DNA of 64,000 nucleotides from CAYSDL01 sp964429875 (GTDB lineage Bacteria > Fidelibacterota > Marinisomatia > SCGC-AAA003-L08 > D37C17). The stretch spans positions 1 through 64,000 of the forward strand of contig CAYSDL010000001.1 in the NCBI GenBank assembly GCA_964429875.1, given 5' to 3'. The notes below the pieces were generated by a model. The model was not told where the DNA came from, searched no databases, and was given only the letters and a program-made list of their open reading frames with translations. Numbering within the stretch: position 1 is the first letter of the stretch; the number at the start of each line of letters is the position of its first letter. A program made the translations under genes and the position numbers. Below, piece by piece: positions 25,756 to 36,606 of the stretch.

Positions 25756-26565
25756 ATGTATAATTATTATGTTAATGGAGAGTGGAAAAAATCAAAGGAT
25801 GCAAAAATTCCTTTTGATGATACTGGATTTTTATATGGAGATGGTTTATTTGAAACCATGAGATTTGATAATAAAAAAATTTTTTCTCCAAATAACCATA
25901 TCAATAGACTTATGAATAGTCTTAAGATCATAGATCTTCAAATTAATCAAACTATTGATGAACTTATTAAACTTCTAAATACAGTTATAAATAAAAACTC
26001 ACTAAACTCAGGAATTATCAGATTAATGGTAACCAGAGGAGTCCCTGAAAATAATAATCCTGGAATATATATTAGTATTAAACCTTTTTATAAAATCCCA
26101 GAACCGCCAGTAAAGGTTATATATTTAAAGGAATCAGATTATCCTATTATTAGATTTACTCCCGCAATTAAATCAATGAATTATTTAGGAAATATGTTAG
26201 CAAAAAAAAAGGCAAGAAAAGAAAAAGTTTTTGAGCCAATTTTTTATAATCAAAAAAAAATCATAACTGAATGTGCTATTCGAAATATATTTTATTTAAA
26301 AAATGAACAGCTATTAACACCTTCTTTAGATTTAGGAATATTATCAGGAGTAATGAGAGATACGATAATTAAGGTAGCAAAAAAAATAGGGATATCCTGC
26401 AAAGAAATTCATATTAATTTAGATGATATTCATGATATGGATGAGGCATTTATGTCTTCAACTGGAATTGGTCTTTTAGAATGCTATTGGGATAATTGGA
26501 CTTCTGATTATTCAATAACAAAACAAATAAAAAAAGAGCTATTTAAAAGTATAAATAATAATTAA
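25756..26565 (+). CDS. pabC: Class IV aminotransferase, probably aminodeoxychorismate lyase
   Basis: Fold-type IV PLP enzyme: DDTGFLYGDGLFETMRF near the N-terminus, the region of the PLP-binding Lys in MNYLGNMLAKKKARKEKVFE, then ECAIRNIFYLKNEQLLTPS and LSGVMRDTIIKVAKKIG. Branched-chain and D-amino-acid aminotransferases share these motifs; position right after pabB makes PabC (p-aminobenzoate release) the best call. Length (269) is normal. Confidence 0.85.
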   Translation: MYNYYVNGEWKKSKDAKIPFDDTGFLYGDGLFETMRFDNKKIFSPNNHINRLMNSLKIIDLQINQTIDELIKLLNTVINKNSLNSGIIRLMVTRGVPENNNPGIYISIKPFYKIPEPPVKVIYLKESDYPIIRFTPAIKSMNYLGNMLAKKKARKEKVFEPIFYNQKKIITECAIRNIFYLKNEQLLTPSLDLGILSGVMRDTIIKVAKKIGISCKEIHINLDDIHDMDEAFMSSTGIGLLECYWDNWTSDYSITKQIKKELFKSINNN

Positions 26566-26573
26566 TTTACGAC

Positions 26574-28085
26574 ATGAAACTCCCTCTATTAACCCCAGAG
26601 ACAATGTCCCTTCAAGGTGAAGAATTATTACATCAAATTAAGGATGATTTTATTGGTTTAGATACGAAATATTCTTTAGCTGATGGTAGTATTTCTCCTA
26701 GAATATATTTAGATACTACAGCTTCATCTTTAATGATGGGGGTTGCTTACAGAGCGTCATCAGAATTCTTAAAACATTATTCAAATACTCATTCTTTACT
26801 TCATTTTAGTGCAAGAATATCTACTAAAACCTATGGCTGGATACACAGCAGAATTTTAGATTTTGTTCATGCTGATTCAAATAAATATACTTGTTTTTTT
26901 ATGGGTAGTGGGGTAACTGCAGGAATGAATAGAATGGCTAAAACATTAAATAGATTAAGGCCTGAAAGAGATATGGTTTTAATTTCAATTATGGAACATC
27001 ATTCAAATGATTTGCCACATAGAAAGCATGGTGGAAAAGTTATTCATATTCCAGTTTCAACTGAAAAAGCTACAATGGGAAGTATGGATATGGATGTTTT
27101 TGAAAAATATTTAGAACAGTTTCAAGATAGAATTAATTATTTATCAATAACAGGCTTAAGTAATGTTACTGGTATTATTAATCCAATTAATGATATTGCA
27201 AAAATTGCACATAAATATGGAGTATATGTTATTGTTGATGCTGCGCAAATGGCAGCACACGTACCTATTTTTATGAGCGGGTTTGAAGATGAAGATATGG
27301 AAATTGATGCACTTTTATTTTCAGGTCATAAAACATATGCTCCTGGTTCTCCAGGTGTAGTTATTGCAAGAAAATCCTTTATGGAAGCAATAGAACCTGA
27401 AGAAGTAGGTGGTGGGATGGTAGATAAAGTATTCCCCGATAATTATTTTGTTTCAAAAAAATTTCCAGATCGAGAGGAAGCAGGGACTCCTAATATTCTT
27501 GGTGCAATTACACTTGGTGCAGCGATACATGTTTTAGATAGTATAGGCATGGATACTATTTTAAAAGAAGATATAGAATTAATTCAATATACAATGGATA
27601 AAATGAATAAAATTTCTGATGTTTATATTTATGGAGATACAGATGCAGCTCTTTGTCCACGAGCAGGCACAATCTCTTTTAACATTATAAACATGGATCA
27701 TGGATTAGTTGCTGCTATTTTAAATGATTATTTTAATATTGCTGTTAGGAATGAATGCTTTTGTGCTCATCCATATGTAGAAAAAATGTTACATATGACT
27801 CATAAAGAAGAAATAAGTGAACTTGAATGTCAGGATAATAGATTAGCATGGAAAGTTGAACCATGGATGGGGATGGTTAGAGCAAGTTTTGGTTTATATA
27901 ATAATTCTAATGATGTAGATGCTTTAATTTTAGCTTTAAGTAAAATTATTGATAACAAAGATTTCTATAGAGGAAAATATCTAATGAATGACGATGGTGA
28001 ATATCAACATAAAACATTTAGATTTTCCAGTAAAGATTTTTTTAGTTTAACTGGGACCATTGATAAAGATATAACTTCTAAATAA
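26574..28085 (+). CDS. Class V PLP enzyme (cysteine desulfurase-like)
   Basis: A fold-type I class V enzyme. It has ISIMEHHSNDLPHR (equivalent to the EHHSNxxPW of SufS/CsdA), VDAAQMAAHVPI and the PLP-Lys motif FSGHKTYAPGSPG. A Cys occurs in NECFCAHPYVEKM near the region where SufS enzymes carry their catalytic Cys. The chain is about 100 residues longer than SufS (503) and has an unusual N-terminus. No suf or isc gene is near; it may instead act on another amino acid such as kynurenine-like substrates. Family-level call only. Confidence 0.8.
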   Translation: MKLPLLTPETMSLQGEELLHQIKDDFIGLDTKYSLADGSISPRIYLDTTASSLMMGVAYRASSEFLKHYSNTHSLLHFSARISTKTYGWIHSRILDFVHADSNKYTCFFMGSGVTAGMNRMAKTLNRLRPERDMVLISIMEHHSNDLPHRKHGGKVIHIPVSTEKATMGSMDMDVFEKYLEQFQDRINYLSITGLSNVTGIINPINDIAKIAHKYGVYVIVDAAQMAAHVPIFMSGFEDEDMEIDALLFSGHKTYAPGSPGVVIARKSFMEAIEPEEVGGGMVDKVFPDNYFVSKKFPDREEAGTPNILGAITLGAAIHVLDSIGMDTILKEDIELIQYTMDKMNKISDVYIYGDTDAALCPRAGTISFNIINMDHGLVAAILNDYFNIAVRNECFCAHPYVEKMLHMTHKEEISELECQDNRLAWKVEPWMGMVRASFGLYNNSNDVDALILALSKIIDNKDFYRGKYLMNDDGEYQHKTFRFSSKDFFSLTGTIDKDITSK

Positions 28086-28151
28086 AACTAAATTATTCTT
28101 TGAAAAAAACTGATTATTATGAAGCAATGTGGATGATCTCAATTATTTTGA

Positions 28152-30158
<2,007 letters not shown>

Positions 30159-30198
30159 ATAATTATATATTAGCCTTTTTCTTACGAATCAATCTATT

Positions 30199-30214
30199 CG
30201 TGATATTTATCACA
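30199..30214. promoter_or_regulatory. CRP/FNR-type palindrome
   Basis: CGTGATATTTATCACA matches the CRP half-sites TGTGA-N6-TCACA at 9 of 10 positions. It lies about 45 bases before a perfect TATAAT (30250-30255), upstream of the structured RNA. No regulator of this family is seen in the window. Confidence 0.4.
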
Positions 30215-30261
30215 CCAATAAAAACTTATAAATATTAGATTTCAAAAGTTATAATAATGCT

Positions 30262-30396
30262 TTACTATAAAATAGGGAGGAATAAGCGAAAAATAAATCG
30301 CTAATAATGTTGGAGGAGGAGATCCCCAACAAAGGGAAGTATAATTAGAGATACTTCTATAGATAGGCCCAATATTATTGGGCCTATCTATTTATA
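30262..30396 (+). ncRNA. Structured RNA candidate exposing a Shine-Dalgarno-like loop
   Basis: Downstream of TATAAT (30250-30255) four hairpins follow each other: AGCGA/TCGCT (30285-30302); TGTTGG/CCAACA (30308-30331) whose loop region holds AGGAGGAGATCC; GAAGTAT/ATACTTC (30336-30357); and a 14-16 bp stem ATAGATAGGCCCAATA with its complement (30359-30391), terminator-like. A GGGAGGA also lies at 30275-30281. I recognise no known RNA family. A 13-codon frame at 30307-30348 starts MLEEEIPN but has no well-placed ribosome site. Ends are estimates. Confidence 0.5.
30359..30396 (+). terminator. Terminator-like long hairpin
   Basis: The arms ATAGATAGGCCCAATA and TATTGGGCCTATCTAT (30359-30391) pair over about 14 bases with a small AT loop, followed by TTTATA. 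It closes the first structured RNA. The T tract is short. Confidence 0.6.
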
Positions 30397-30433
30397 GGAA
30401 CAATTTTAGAATAAATACGTTTACAATATAAGC

Positions 30434-30540
30434 GATGACAATAAACAAAAAACTCCTCCTTGTTTATTTGTTCAAAATAAATCCTCCTATTTATTTGAAC
30501 GCATCATATAGAAGCCAGTTTATCTGGCTTCTATTGTTTT
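30434..30540 (+). ncRNA. Putative small RNA with two anti-Shine-Dalgarno (CUCCU) loops
   Basis: A -10-like TACAAT at 30422-30427 would start transcription near 30434. Hairpin 1: AATAAACAA (30440-30448) pairs with TTGTTTATT (30460-30468), showing loop AAAACUCCUCC. Hairpin 2: 30470-30482 pairs with 30489-30500 (12 pairs, one bulged A), showing loop CCUCCU. A terminator follows at 30508-30534 with tail TGTTTT. Two stable stems that each display the anti-Shine-Dalgarno sequence resemble CUCCU-type regulatory RNAs of other bacteria. The ends are inferred. Confidence 0.55.
30508..30534 (+). terminator. Rho-independent terminator
   Basis: ATAGAAGCCAG and CTGGCTTCTAT form an 11-bp perfect stem around TTTAT, with TGTTTT after it on the plus strand and no T run on the minus strand. 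The right arm contains the stop codon of the minus-strand bolA gene, so it may also slow that transcript. Confidence 0.8.
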
Positions 30541-30815
30541 AGACTCTTTTTATATTCAGAAATAGTTTGGGTAATCATGGATAAGGCATGAATTTCTTTT
30601 TGAATCATATGATTAACAAGCTTATAAATAGTTTGGTGACGTTGTAGGAGCGACAGACTAACAAAATCATCTGAGACAACATGTAGTTTATAATGTCCAC
30701 CTCCATCATAATGTTTATGATGCTTATGTCCAGCAGATCTATCCTTGATAGATATGTACTCTACATTAATATTTTTCTCAATTAATTTAGTTATTGTTTC
30801 TTTTACCATTTTCAA
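30531..30815 (-). CDS. bolA: BolA family protein
   Basis: The BolA fold is visible as GGHYKLHVVSDDFVSLSLLQRHQTIYKLV split over the core (residues about 40-66), then EIHALSMITQTISEY. BolA proteins pair with monothiol glutaredoxins to handle [2Fe-2S] clusters or act in envelope stress responses. The insert HKHHKHYDGGGH before the core is unusually His-rich. It overlaps the preceding membrane gene by 29 bases if the first Met is used; Met3 shortens this to 23. Last gene of a long minus-strand unit. Confidence 0.88.
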   Translation of the reverse strand: MKMVKETITKLIEKNINVEYISIKDRSAGHKHHKHYDGGGHYKLHVVSDDFVSLSLLQRHQTIYKLVNHMIQKEIHALSMITQTISEYKKSLKQ

Positions 30816-31146
30816 TAATTTTTTTTATGTAATAAGAACTGACTGACACCATAATAGATAATAAAGTAATAAATATAATTGAAAAAACAATTAATAATAA
30901 AGAAGAATTTAAATAAAACAAATTAGCTACTCTTTCTAATAATAGCGTACTATCTTTATATTGAATTAGAAATTGTAATAACCATGGAAATAGCCCTATC
31001 AAAAACCCTAAATATAAACTTTGCTTATATGAATTAGATCCAATTCCAATAATACTAGAATAGATTAATATGTTAAACCAGTTATTTGCGCTTAATTGTA
31101 TAATCATTGCAAGAATTATAAATATAATTGATTTAATTATCATCAT
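30787..31146 (-). CDS. Small multi-pass membrane protein, unknown
   Basis: A 119-residue, very hydrophobic protein with about three to four membrane segments (roughly 2-20, 24-38, 42-63, 78-104) and a Lys/Asn tail. I recognise no family. It overlaps the penicillin-acylase-like gene by 14 bases and bolA by 29, so it is embedded in the operon. Overlaps at both ends and lack of a competing frame support it. Confidence 0.65.
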   Translation of the reverse strand: MMIIKSIIFIILAMIIQLSANNWFNILIYSSIIGIGSNSYKQSLYLGFLIGLFPWLLQFLIQYKDSTLLLERVANLFYLNSSLLLIVFSIIFITLLSIMVSVSSYYIKKIIENGKRNNN

Positions 31147-33598
31147 TTTTTATTAATTTGACTTTATAACCTTTAATATTATCCTTATTAGAAGAAAATT
31201 CTAAATCATATAGTTTCCCACTAACCCAATCATTAACCATATTATCATAATATTTGCTCCCGGGGAATCCTGACTGACCCCCTGGATAAATTCCCTTTAT
31301 AATTTTAGGATCATCCATAATAATAATAAACCTCCATGATGGACCAAATTGTTTTGTAGTTGCATTTACAGTCCATGATCCCCCAGAAGTATATAAATTC
31401 ATGTTTCCAAGGCCAGGAATTTTTGCTAAATGTTCTATGTCTACTCCTTGATAATTTCCCCATTCCCATTCTGTACTTATCTCATTATTATTATTGTATA
31501 TAATATCTACTATTTCATTAAATGCACTAGAAGAAATAATGTTAAAATCTTCTTTAGCAGATGTATGTTTATTATCAAACCATCTAGAATTTTTATTGTG
31601 TTCTATTAATTCTGATAGCTTATCAATTTGTGGCCACATTGTATATTCATCTCTTTCACCTAAATCATCAGACCATGTTTTTTTATTGATTTTTTTATAC
31701 CATAAATCAAATATAGTTGCATTAATTGATCGATTTATATTTTTATAATCCCAATTTTTTATTTTATTAAAAATAGCACTTTCTTTTTTATTTAAATCAA
31801 TACTATTAATTGAATTTATCATATGTGGTAAAATTGTAACAGCTAACATATTTGTATTATCATTTTGTAAATTTTGCATGCTGCTCAGTGTATGTTTATT
31901 TGATTTTCTTAATTCTTGATTGATTTTAATTGCCCTAAATGATGGCCAAAATGTTTCACTTAAATAATAGGGATATTTACTATCAGAAGGATGTTGATTA
32001 GCAGAAGATAAAAACCCTTGTTCAGGGTTTTTCATATGAGGCTTATGTTCATGTGGGATAAGATCCCCCCATTCATATTTAGGATTTCTTCCATCTCCAA
32101 TAAATCTTCCTTGTTCTTTCCATTTTATTGGAGGAGATCCAGCATGCCAAATAGAAATATTATTTTTATCAATATATGCAAAATTTTGACCAGGGCAAAC
32201 GAACCATTCTAATGCATCCACAAAGTCGTTATAATTTTTAGCATTATTAATTTCATAAAAAGTTCGAATTTCATTTGTTCCATCATGCGCTTGCCACCTC
32301 AGTGCTCTACCCATTGAAGTTTGTCTTGGTCTTGTTCCCTTTGAACTCTTTGAGCCTATTGCTGATGTTTGATAATCATAATCCCAAACTACAGGGCCAT
32401 GTTTAGTATATGTGATGGTATCATAAAATGTATGTTTATTTCTTATATTAAATTGTTCAATTTTCTTATCAGTTTTATGCCAATTATTATCATAATAATA
32501 TTCATTCATAGTTTTATCTTTAAAATAGATATCATACCAATCCATAACATCATCATATCCATTTGTTTCTGCCCAAGCAATACTATCATTAAAGCCAATT
32601 ATGATTCCAGGTGCTCCTGGAATTGTTACACCCATTACATTTTGGTTGGTATCATTAAGATGCATAGCATACCATACTGAAGGGAGAGTTAAATTTAAAT
32701 GTGGATCAGAGGCTAGCATTGGTTTATTATGTGCAGAACGTTCTTTTGATACTACCCAATTATTACTAAATCCATCTATTGGCTCATATAGTAAATGTGA
32801 TTGAAATGGATTGGATACGTAAAAAGAATCAGGAGGATCTGGTATGTTGACATCTTTAAAATTAAAGATTGTATTTTTAGGAAAAATAGGATCTACATTA
32901 TATGGAATTAAAGGAAATAATTCATTAATTATTTCTATATCATATTCATACAATAGTTTTGTATAAGCTAGGTCTGTACTTTTCCCAGATAATGTCCATG
33001 CCATATATTTTAAAATAAGGATTGTTTTATATGGGGTCCATTTTTCTGGGTAATAATCTAATATTTTATATTCAAGAGGCTTTGTATGTTCATTTAAATT
33101 TTCTATATAAGCATTAATTCCATTAGAAAAAGCTATTAGCATATTATAAATAATTTTATCATCTTTAATTGTATTAAGTGAATTTATAGCACCATATCTA
33201 ATACCAATTCTTCTATGAAACTTATCAATATCTAATGCTTTAACACCGACTATTTCAGATAATCTACCATCAGCGACGATTGATTGAAATTCCATTTGCC
33301 ATAATCGATCTCTTGCCATTAAATATCCTTGAGAAAAATAAAGATCATATTCATTTTTTGAGAAAATATGTGGAATTCTTAAATCATCCCAAACAATTGT
33401 TACACTATCTATTAGATCATGAAAAAAAATATTATTTTTTGGGAGATCATCAGAATTAGTAAGATTAAGGTATCCATTAAATGGATCAAGAAACTTACCT
33501 AAAGGAGGAATAGAAAATATTCTGGTATTAAAAAAATAAATTATAGATAAATTAATTAGTATTGTAATTAATATAGAAAATATATTTTTTATCCTCAT
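31133..33598 (-). CDS. Penicillin acylase family amidohydrolase
   Basis: An Ntn-hydrolase made as one chain that cuts itself. An N-terminal membrane/signal segment (about 7-25) is followed by the alpha-chain region (IVWDDLRIPHIF, SQGYLMARDRLWQME), a linker, and the beta chain starting at Ser278 in GFSNNWVVSKERS, the autocatalytic nucleophile. Later parts include DPHLNLTLPSVWYAMHL and PGAPGIIIGFNDSIAW. Members cleave amides such as acyl-homoserine lactones or beta-lactam side chains; substrate here is unknown. 821 residues is normal. The stop of pilT overlaps its ATG by 4 bases. Confidence 0.92.
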   Translation of the reverse strand: MRIKNIFSILITILINLSIIYFFNTRIFSIPPLGKFLDPFNGYLNLTNSDDLPKNNIFFHDLIDSVTIVWDDLRIPHIFSKNEYDLYFSQGYLMARDRLWQMEFQSIVADGRLSEIVGVKALDIDKFHRRIGIRYGAINSLNTIKDDKIIYNMLIAFSNGINAYIENLNEHTKPLEYKILDYYPEKWTPYKTILILKYMAWTLSGKSTDLAYTKLLYEYDIEIINELFPLIPYNVDPIFPKNTIFNFKDVNIPDPPDSFYVSNPFQSHLLYEPIDGFSNNWVVSKERSAHNKPMLASDPHLNLTLPSVWYAMHLNDTNQNVMGVTIPGAPGIIIGFNDSIAWAETNGYDDVMDWYDIYFKDKTMNEYYYDNNWHKTDKKIEQFNIRNKHTFYDTITYTKHGPVVWDYDYQTSAIGSKSSKGTRPRQTSMGRALRWQAHDGTNEIRTFYEINNAKNYNDFVDALEWFVCPGQNFAYIDKNNISIWHAGSPPIKWKEQGRFIGDGRNPKYEWGDLIPHEHKPHMKNPEQGFLSSANQHPSDSKYPYYLSETFWPSFRAIKINQELRKSNKHTLSSMQNLQNDNTNMLAVTILPHMINSINSIDLNKKESAIFNKIKNWDYKNINRSINATIFDLWYKKINKKTWSDDLGERDEYTMWPQIDKLSELIEHNKNSRWFDNKHTSAKEDFNIISSSAFNEIVDIIYNNNNEISTEWEWGNYQGVDIEHLAKIPGLGNMNLYTSGGSWTVNATTKQFGPSWRFIIIMDDPKIIKGIYPGGQSGFPGSKYYDNMVNDWVSGKLYDLEFSSNKDNIKGYKVKLIKNDDN

Positions 33599-34659
33599 AT
33601 ATTAGGAGAATTTAATCGTTTCTCTAATTCTGAGGGATTGAATGCAAAATTTATTGCATTTTCTTTTGATATAAGATTATTATTGTATAATTCTAAAATT
33701 GAATCATCCATTCTTATCATTCCATCTTTACTTCCACTTAATATATAATTATCTATCTGATGGATATTGTTATCTCTAATTAAGGCTTTTATTGAAGGAG
33801 AATTAACTAAAATTTCTAAAGCAATTGATCTTTTTTGGTTAGTATTTGGAATAAGCTGTTGTGAAATAATTGCAATTAATGACATTGATAAATTTGTTCT
33901 AAGAATATTTTGTTTTTCAGGTGGAAAAGCATCAATTAATCTAGTAATAGTTCCAGATGCACTATTTGTGTGCAGAGTCCCTAAGACTAAATGTCCTGTT
34001 TCTGCTATTGTAATAGCAGCACTCATTGAATCTACATCTCTTAATTCTCCAATTGCGACAACATCAGGATCCTGTCTTAAACAACTTCTAAGAGCTGAAG
34101 AGAAGCTCATTGTATCTGACCCAACTTCTCTTTGATTAACTATAGATAACGAATGATCATATAAATACTCTATGGGATCTTCTATAGTAATAATATGTGA
34201 TTTTTTATCATTTGATATTTTTTGTATCATTGATGCTAGGGTAGTTGATTTTCCACTCCCAGTACCACCTGTAATTAAAATAAGACCTTTTTTAAAATTA
34301 GTTAGATTAATTACTGACTCTGGAAGACCCAATGATTCAATTTGAGGAATTTTATCACGGAGTCTTCTAAATGTTGCAACAAAATTACTTCTTTGTTTAA
34401 AAATATTTACTCTAAATCTACTGGTTCCAGGAAGCCCAATTGAAAAATCAATATCTTCACCATTATTCAATTTTTTTAATCTTGTTTTAGTTAAATATTC
34501 TTTTAACAAATCATTAATATTTTCTGGAGTAAGACTCTCTGTTTTTTCTCCTGTTAATTTTCCATGTATACGCATTCTAATAGGGGATCCAACAGTTAAA
34601 TGCATATCACTTGCATTCTTTTCAACCATTTGAGTTAACATTTCCTTAAGATTTTTCAT
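33595..34659 (-). CDS. pilT: Type IV pilus retraction ATPase PilT
   Basis: PilT powers pilus retraction. In order: N-terminal domain MVEKNASDMHLTVGSP, Walker A ITGGTGSGKSTTLASMI, the Asp box IITIEDPIEYLY, Walker B SCLRQDPDVVAIGELRD, and the His box AETGHLVLGTLHTNSA. Length (354) matches PilT rather than the longer PilB. No other pilus gene is in the window; its neighbours are an acylase and envelope lipoproteins, so its pilus partners must be elsewhere. Confidence 0.94.
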   Translation of the reverse strand: MKNLKEMLTQMVEKNASDMHLTVGSPIRMRIHGKLTGEKTESLTPENINDLLKEYLTKTRLKKLNNGEDIDFSIGLPGTSRFRVNIFKQRSNFVATFRRLRDKIPQIESLGLPESVINLTNFKKGLILITGGTGSGKSTTLASMIQKISNDKKSHIITIEDPIEYLYDHSLSIVNQREVGSDTMSFSSALRSCLRQDPDVVAIGELRDVDSMSAAITIAETGHLVLGTLHTNSASGTITRLIDAFPPEKQNILRTNLSMSLIAIISQQLIPNTNQKRSIALEILVNSPSIKALIRDNNIHQIDNYILSGSKDGMIRMDDSILELYNNNLISKENAINFAFNPSELEKRLNSPNI

Positions 34660-34689
34660 TGGCAGGTAATTAAGGTGAATAAATAATGA

Positions 34690-35451
34690 TTATTCGAAGG
34701 TATTAAATGTTATATTTTTTGTCCAATATGCAACTTTTACTGAATCTGGAATATTTATTGATAGTTTAAACGTTCCTATTTCACCTGGGTTTAAACATGA
34801 ATTAGAAATAACATTATTATTATATGATATTGTATTCCCAGAAATAAAAACTGAATCAGCAAGGACAAGCTTAGTTTCAGTCTCCCATAATTTGTATATA
34901 ACTCGAATATAATCTCCTCGTCTTCCGCCCTCATTTATAAGTTGACCCGAAAAAATTAAGTTAGATGGATTAATTTGTTCTTTAATAGTTGATTCCTGAA
35001 AAACTATTTTTGGTGTAAGAGGATCAAGGTTTTTAATAGAAGCTATAGTTGTCTTATCAAGTTTCAATTGTCCAATTTGAGTTTGTACAATCATTTCATT
35101 TGAATCTTCATTAATAATTTTACCCTGAATAATCGTTCCATTTTCCATCGTAATTTCATGTTCAACCTTTGGAGCTTTAATTAATTTTAGAAGTTCAGCA
35201 TTTAATGAAGGAGCATGTAAAGTAGATTCATATTCTTGTACTTGTGCTTTTAAAATATTAATTTGATATTGGAGATCTTCCATTGATTCTTTTAATGGAT
35301 AAAATGCATCATCATGAGAATGATGCTGGACTTTAGAGTCATCAAGCTTTATTGCTATTACTTCATCTTCTATAATAACTTCCTCTTTTCCAGCGCAGCT
35401 AAAAACTAAAAGGCATGAAAAAATCATATATAATAATAATTTAATTTTCAT
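34690..35451 (-). CDS. Lipoprotein of unknown function
   Basis: A lipobox LLVFSC (Cys at residue 19) marks an exported lipoprotein. It continues with an acidic stretch, a His patch (HHSHDD), a short coiled coil (about 54-75), a small beta module (ITMENGTIIQGKIINEDSNE) that looks like an SH3-type or Sm-like strand set seen in other envelope proteins, and a C-terminal beta-sandwich-like half ending in LNPGEIGTFKLSINIPDS. I know no function. It shares one base (TAATG) with the HEAT-repeat gene. Confidence 0.8.
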   Translation of the reverse strand: MKIKLLLYMIFSCLLVFSCAGKEEVIIEDEVIAIKLDDSKVQHHSHDDAFYPLKESMEDLQYQINILKAQVQEYESTLHAPSLNAELLKLIKAPKVEHEITMENGTIIQGKIINEDSNEMIVQTQIGQLKLDKTTIASIKNLDPLTPKIVFQESTIKEQINPSNLIFSGQLINEGGRRGDYIRVIYKLWETETKLVLADSVFISGNTISYNNNVISNSCLNPGEIGTFKLSINIPDSVKVAYWTKNITFNTFE

Positions 35452-36560
35452 TATTTATTTGTTTGCATAGCTTTATATCCAGCTAAATTAAATTTATTCA
35501 GGTATTGTTCTTCAACATTTAGATCTTTTGCTAAATTCATAATTTCATAATAGTAATCATAATTACTTTTATCTTCAAGTAAAGTAATTAAATCATCTAA
35601 TATAGAAGGGTCATTAAACTTGCTTAATGCATTGATTGCTTTTATTCTTAGCAGTTTAGGGAAACCATCAGTTTTTGCAATTTCTAAAAAAACAGGTTTC
35701 ATATTAGGATTATTGTAATCTTCTAAGCTATCCATTGTTGAATATAGCACTGCATGATATCTATTTTTCCCTGTTTCATATGATTCTAATAAAGCTAACA
35801 TCAACCTATCTTTTTCCACTATTCCCATTGAATTATTAATAAAATTTAACATTTGATCATTAGAACCAGGACTACCTAACATCTCAATGAAAAAATCAAC
35901 AAGCTCAGGAGCATTTTTTCTAGATAAAATATCAATTGCTCTATTTCTTACTCTTAAATCTATTTCATCGTTTTGCGCTATATCTATTAAAATAGGGATA
36001 GATCTATTATCTTCCATTTCTCCAAGTGTTAGAGTTAATAATTCATTCATCCTTTGGTGATTAGATAAACTGATATCATACAAATCAACAAGAGCTAAAA
36101 CTTTATCTTCAGTATTATTTTCTCCAATAGCCTCAATTAGGGATGTTCTTAAATCCATTATTTGATTTTCAGAATTTTTTAAAGCACTAATAAGAGCTTC
36201 AGATGATTCTAGGTCATCAAATGATAATAACATTTTTATAGATTGTGCCATAATTTCTAATTCTAAAAATTCAGCCTGACTAATTAATTCGCTAAGGGCT
36301 GTTTTAAGCATAGGATCTTTATTTGTAGATAAAATATTAAGAGCAGCTAATCTAACAGATAAAACTTGATTTTTATCCTTACTAATTTCTATCAATGATT
36401 CTAAAGCCCCACCCTTTTTCTTAGACTGTAATGAGGTTTCAAGTTTATTGATATCTTCAATTGTATATGGGTCTTTAAATAGAACAGCAGATTTCTTTTT
36501 TGCAAAGCATATAGAACTGATAAGAAATAAGGTTAAAGATAAATATATAATTTTTTTCAT
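35451..36560 (-). CDS. Exported HEAT-repeat protein
   Basis: A signal peptide (KKIIYLSLTLFLISSICFA) is followed by about 340 residues of helical HEAT-like repeats: units such as SVRLAALNILSTNKDPMLK, DLRVRNRAIDILSRKNAPEL and KLLRIKAINALSKFNDPSI recur every 30-40 residues. HEAT arrays make protein-binding solenoids. It is co-transcribed with the next lipoprotein (one-base overlap), so the two may form an envelope complex. No enzymatic motif. Confidence 0.85.
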   Translation of the reverse strand: MKKIIYLSLTLFLISSICFAKKKSAVLFKDPYTIEDINKLETSLQSKKKGGALESLIEISKDKNQVLSVRLAALNILSTNKDPMLKTALSELISQAEFLELEIMAQSIKMLLSFDDLESSEALISALKNSENQIMDLRTSLIEAIGENNTEDKVLALVDLYDISLSNHQRMNELLTLTLGEMEDNRSIPILIDIAQNDEIDLRVRNRAIDILSRKNAPELVDFFIEMLGSPGSNDQMLNFINNSMGIVEKDRLMLALLESYETGKNRYHAVLYSTMDSLEDYNNPNMKPVFLEIAKTDGFPKLLRIKAINALSKFNDPSILDDLITLLEDKSNYDYYYEIMNLAKDLNVEEQYLNKFNLAGYKAMQTNK

Positions 36561-36606
36561 TAATTATAATTTTCTATTGTGTAAGGTTCTAATTATATAA
36601 CACTTT

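Noticed and set aside
30307..30348. 13-codon leader peptide MLEEEIPN...
   Set aside because: The only ribosome-site-like GGGAGG is about 25 bases before the ATG, and its codons coincide with hairpin arms; structure explains the sequence better.
30262..30540. 6S RNA, tmRNA, SRP RNA or RNase P RNA
   Set aside because: No tRNA-like ends or tag frame, no GGAA-loop SRP helix, no 6S-type long open hairpin, and the locus is a row of short independent hairpins.
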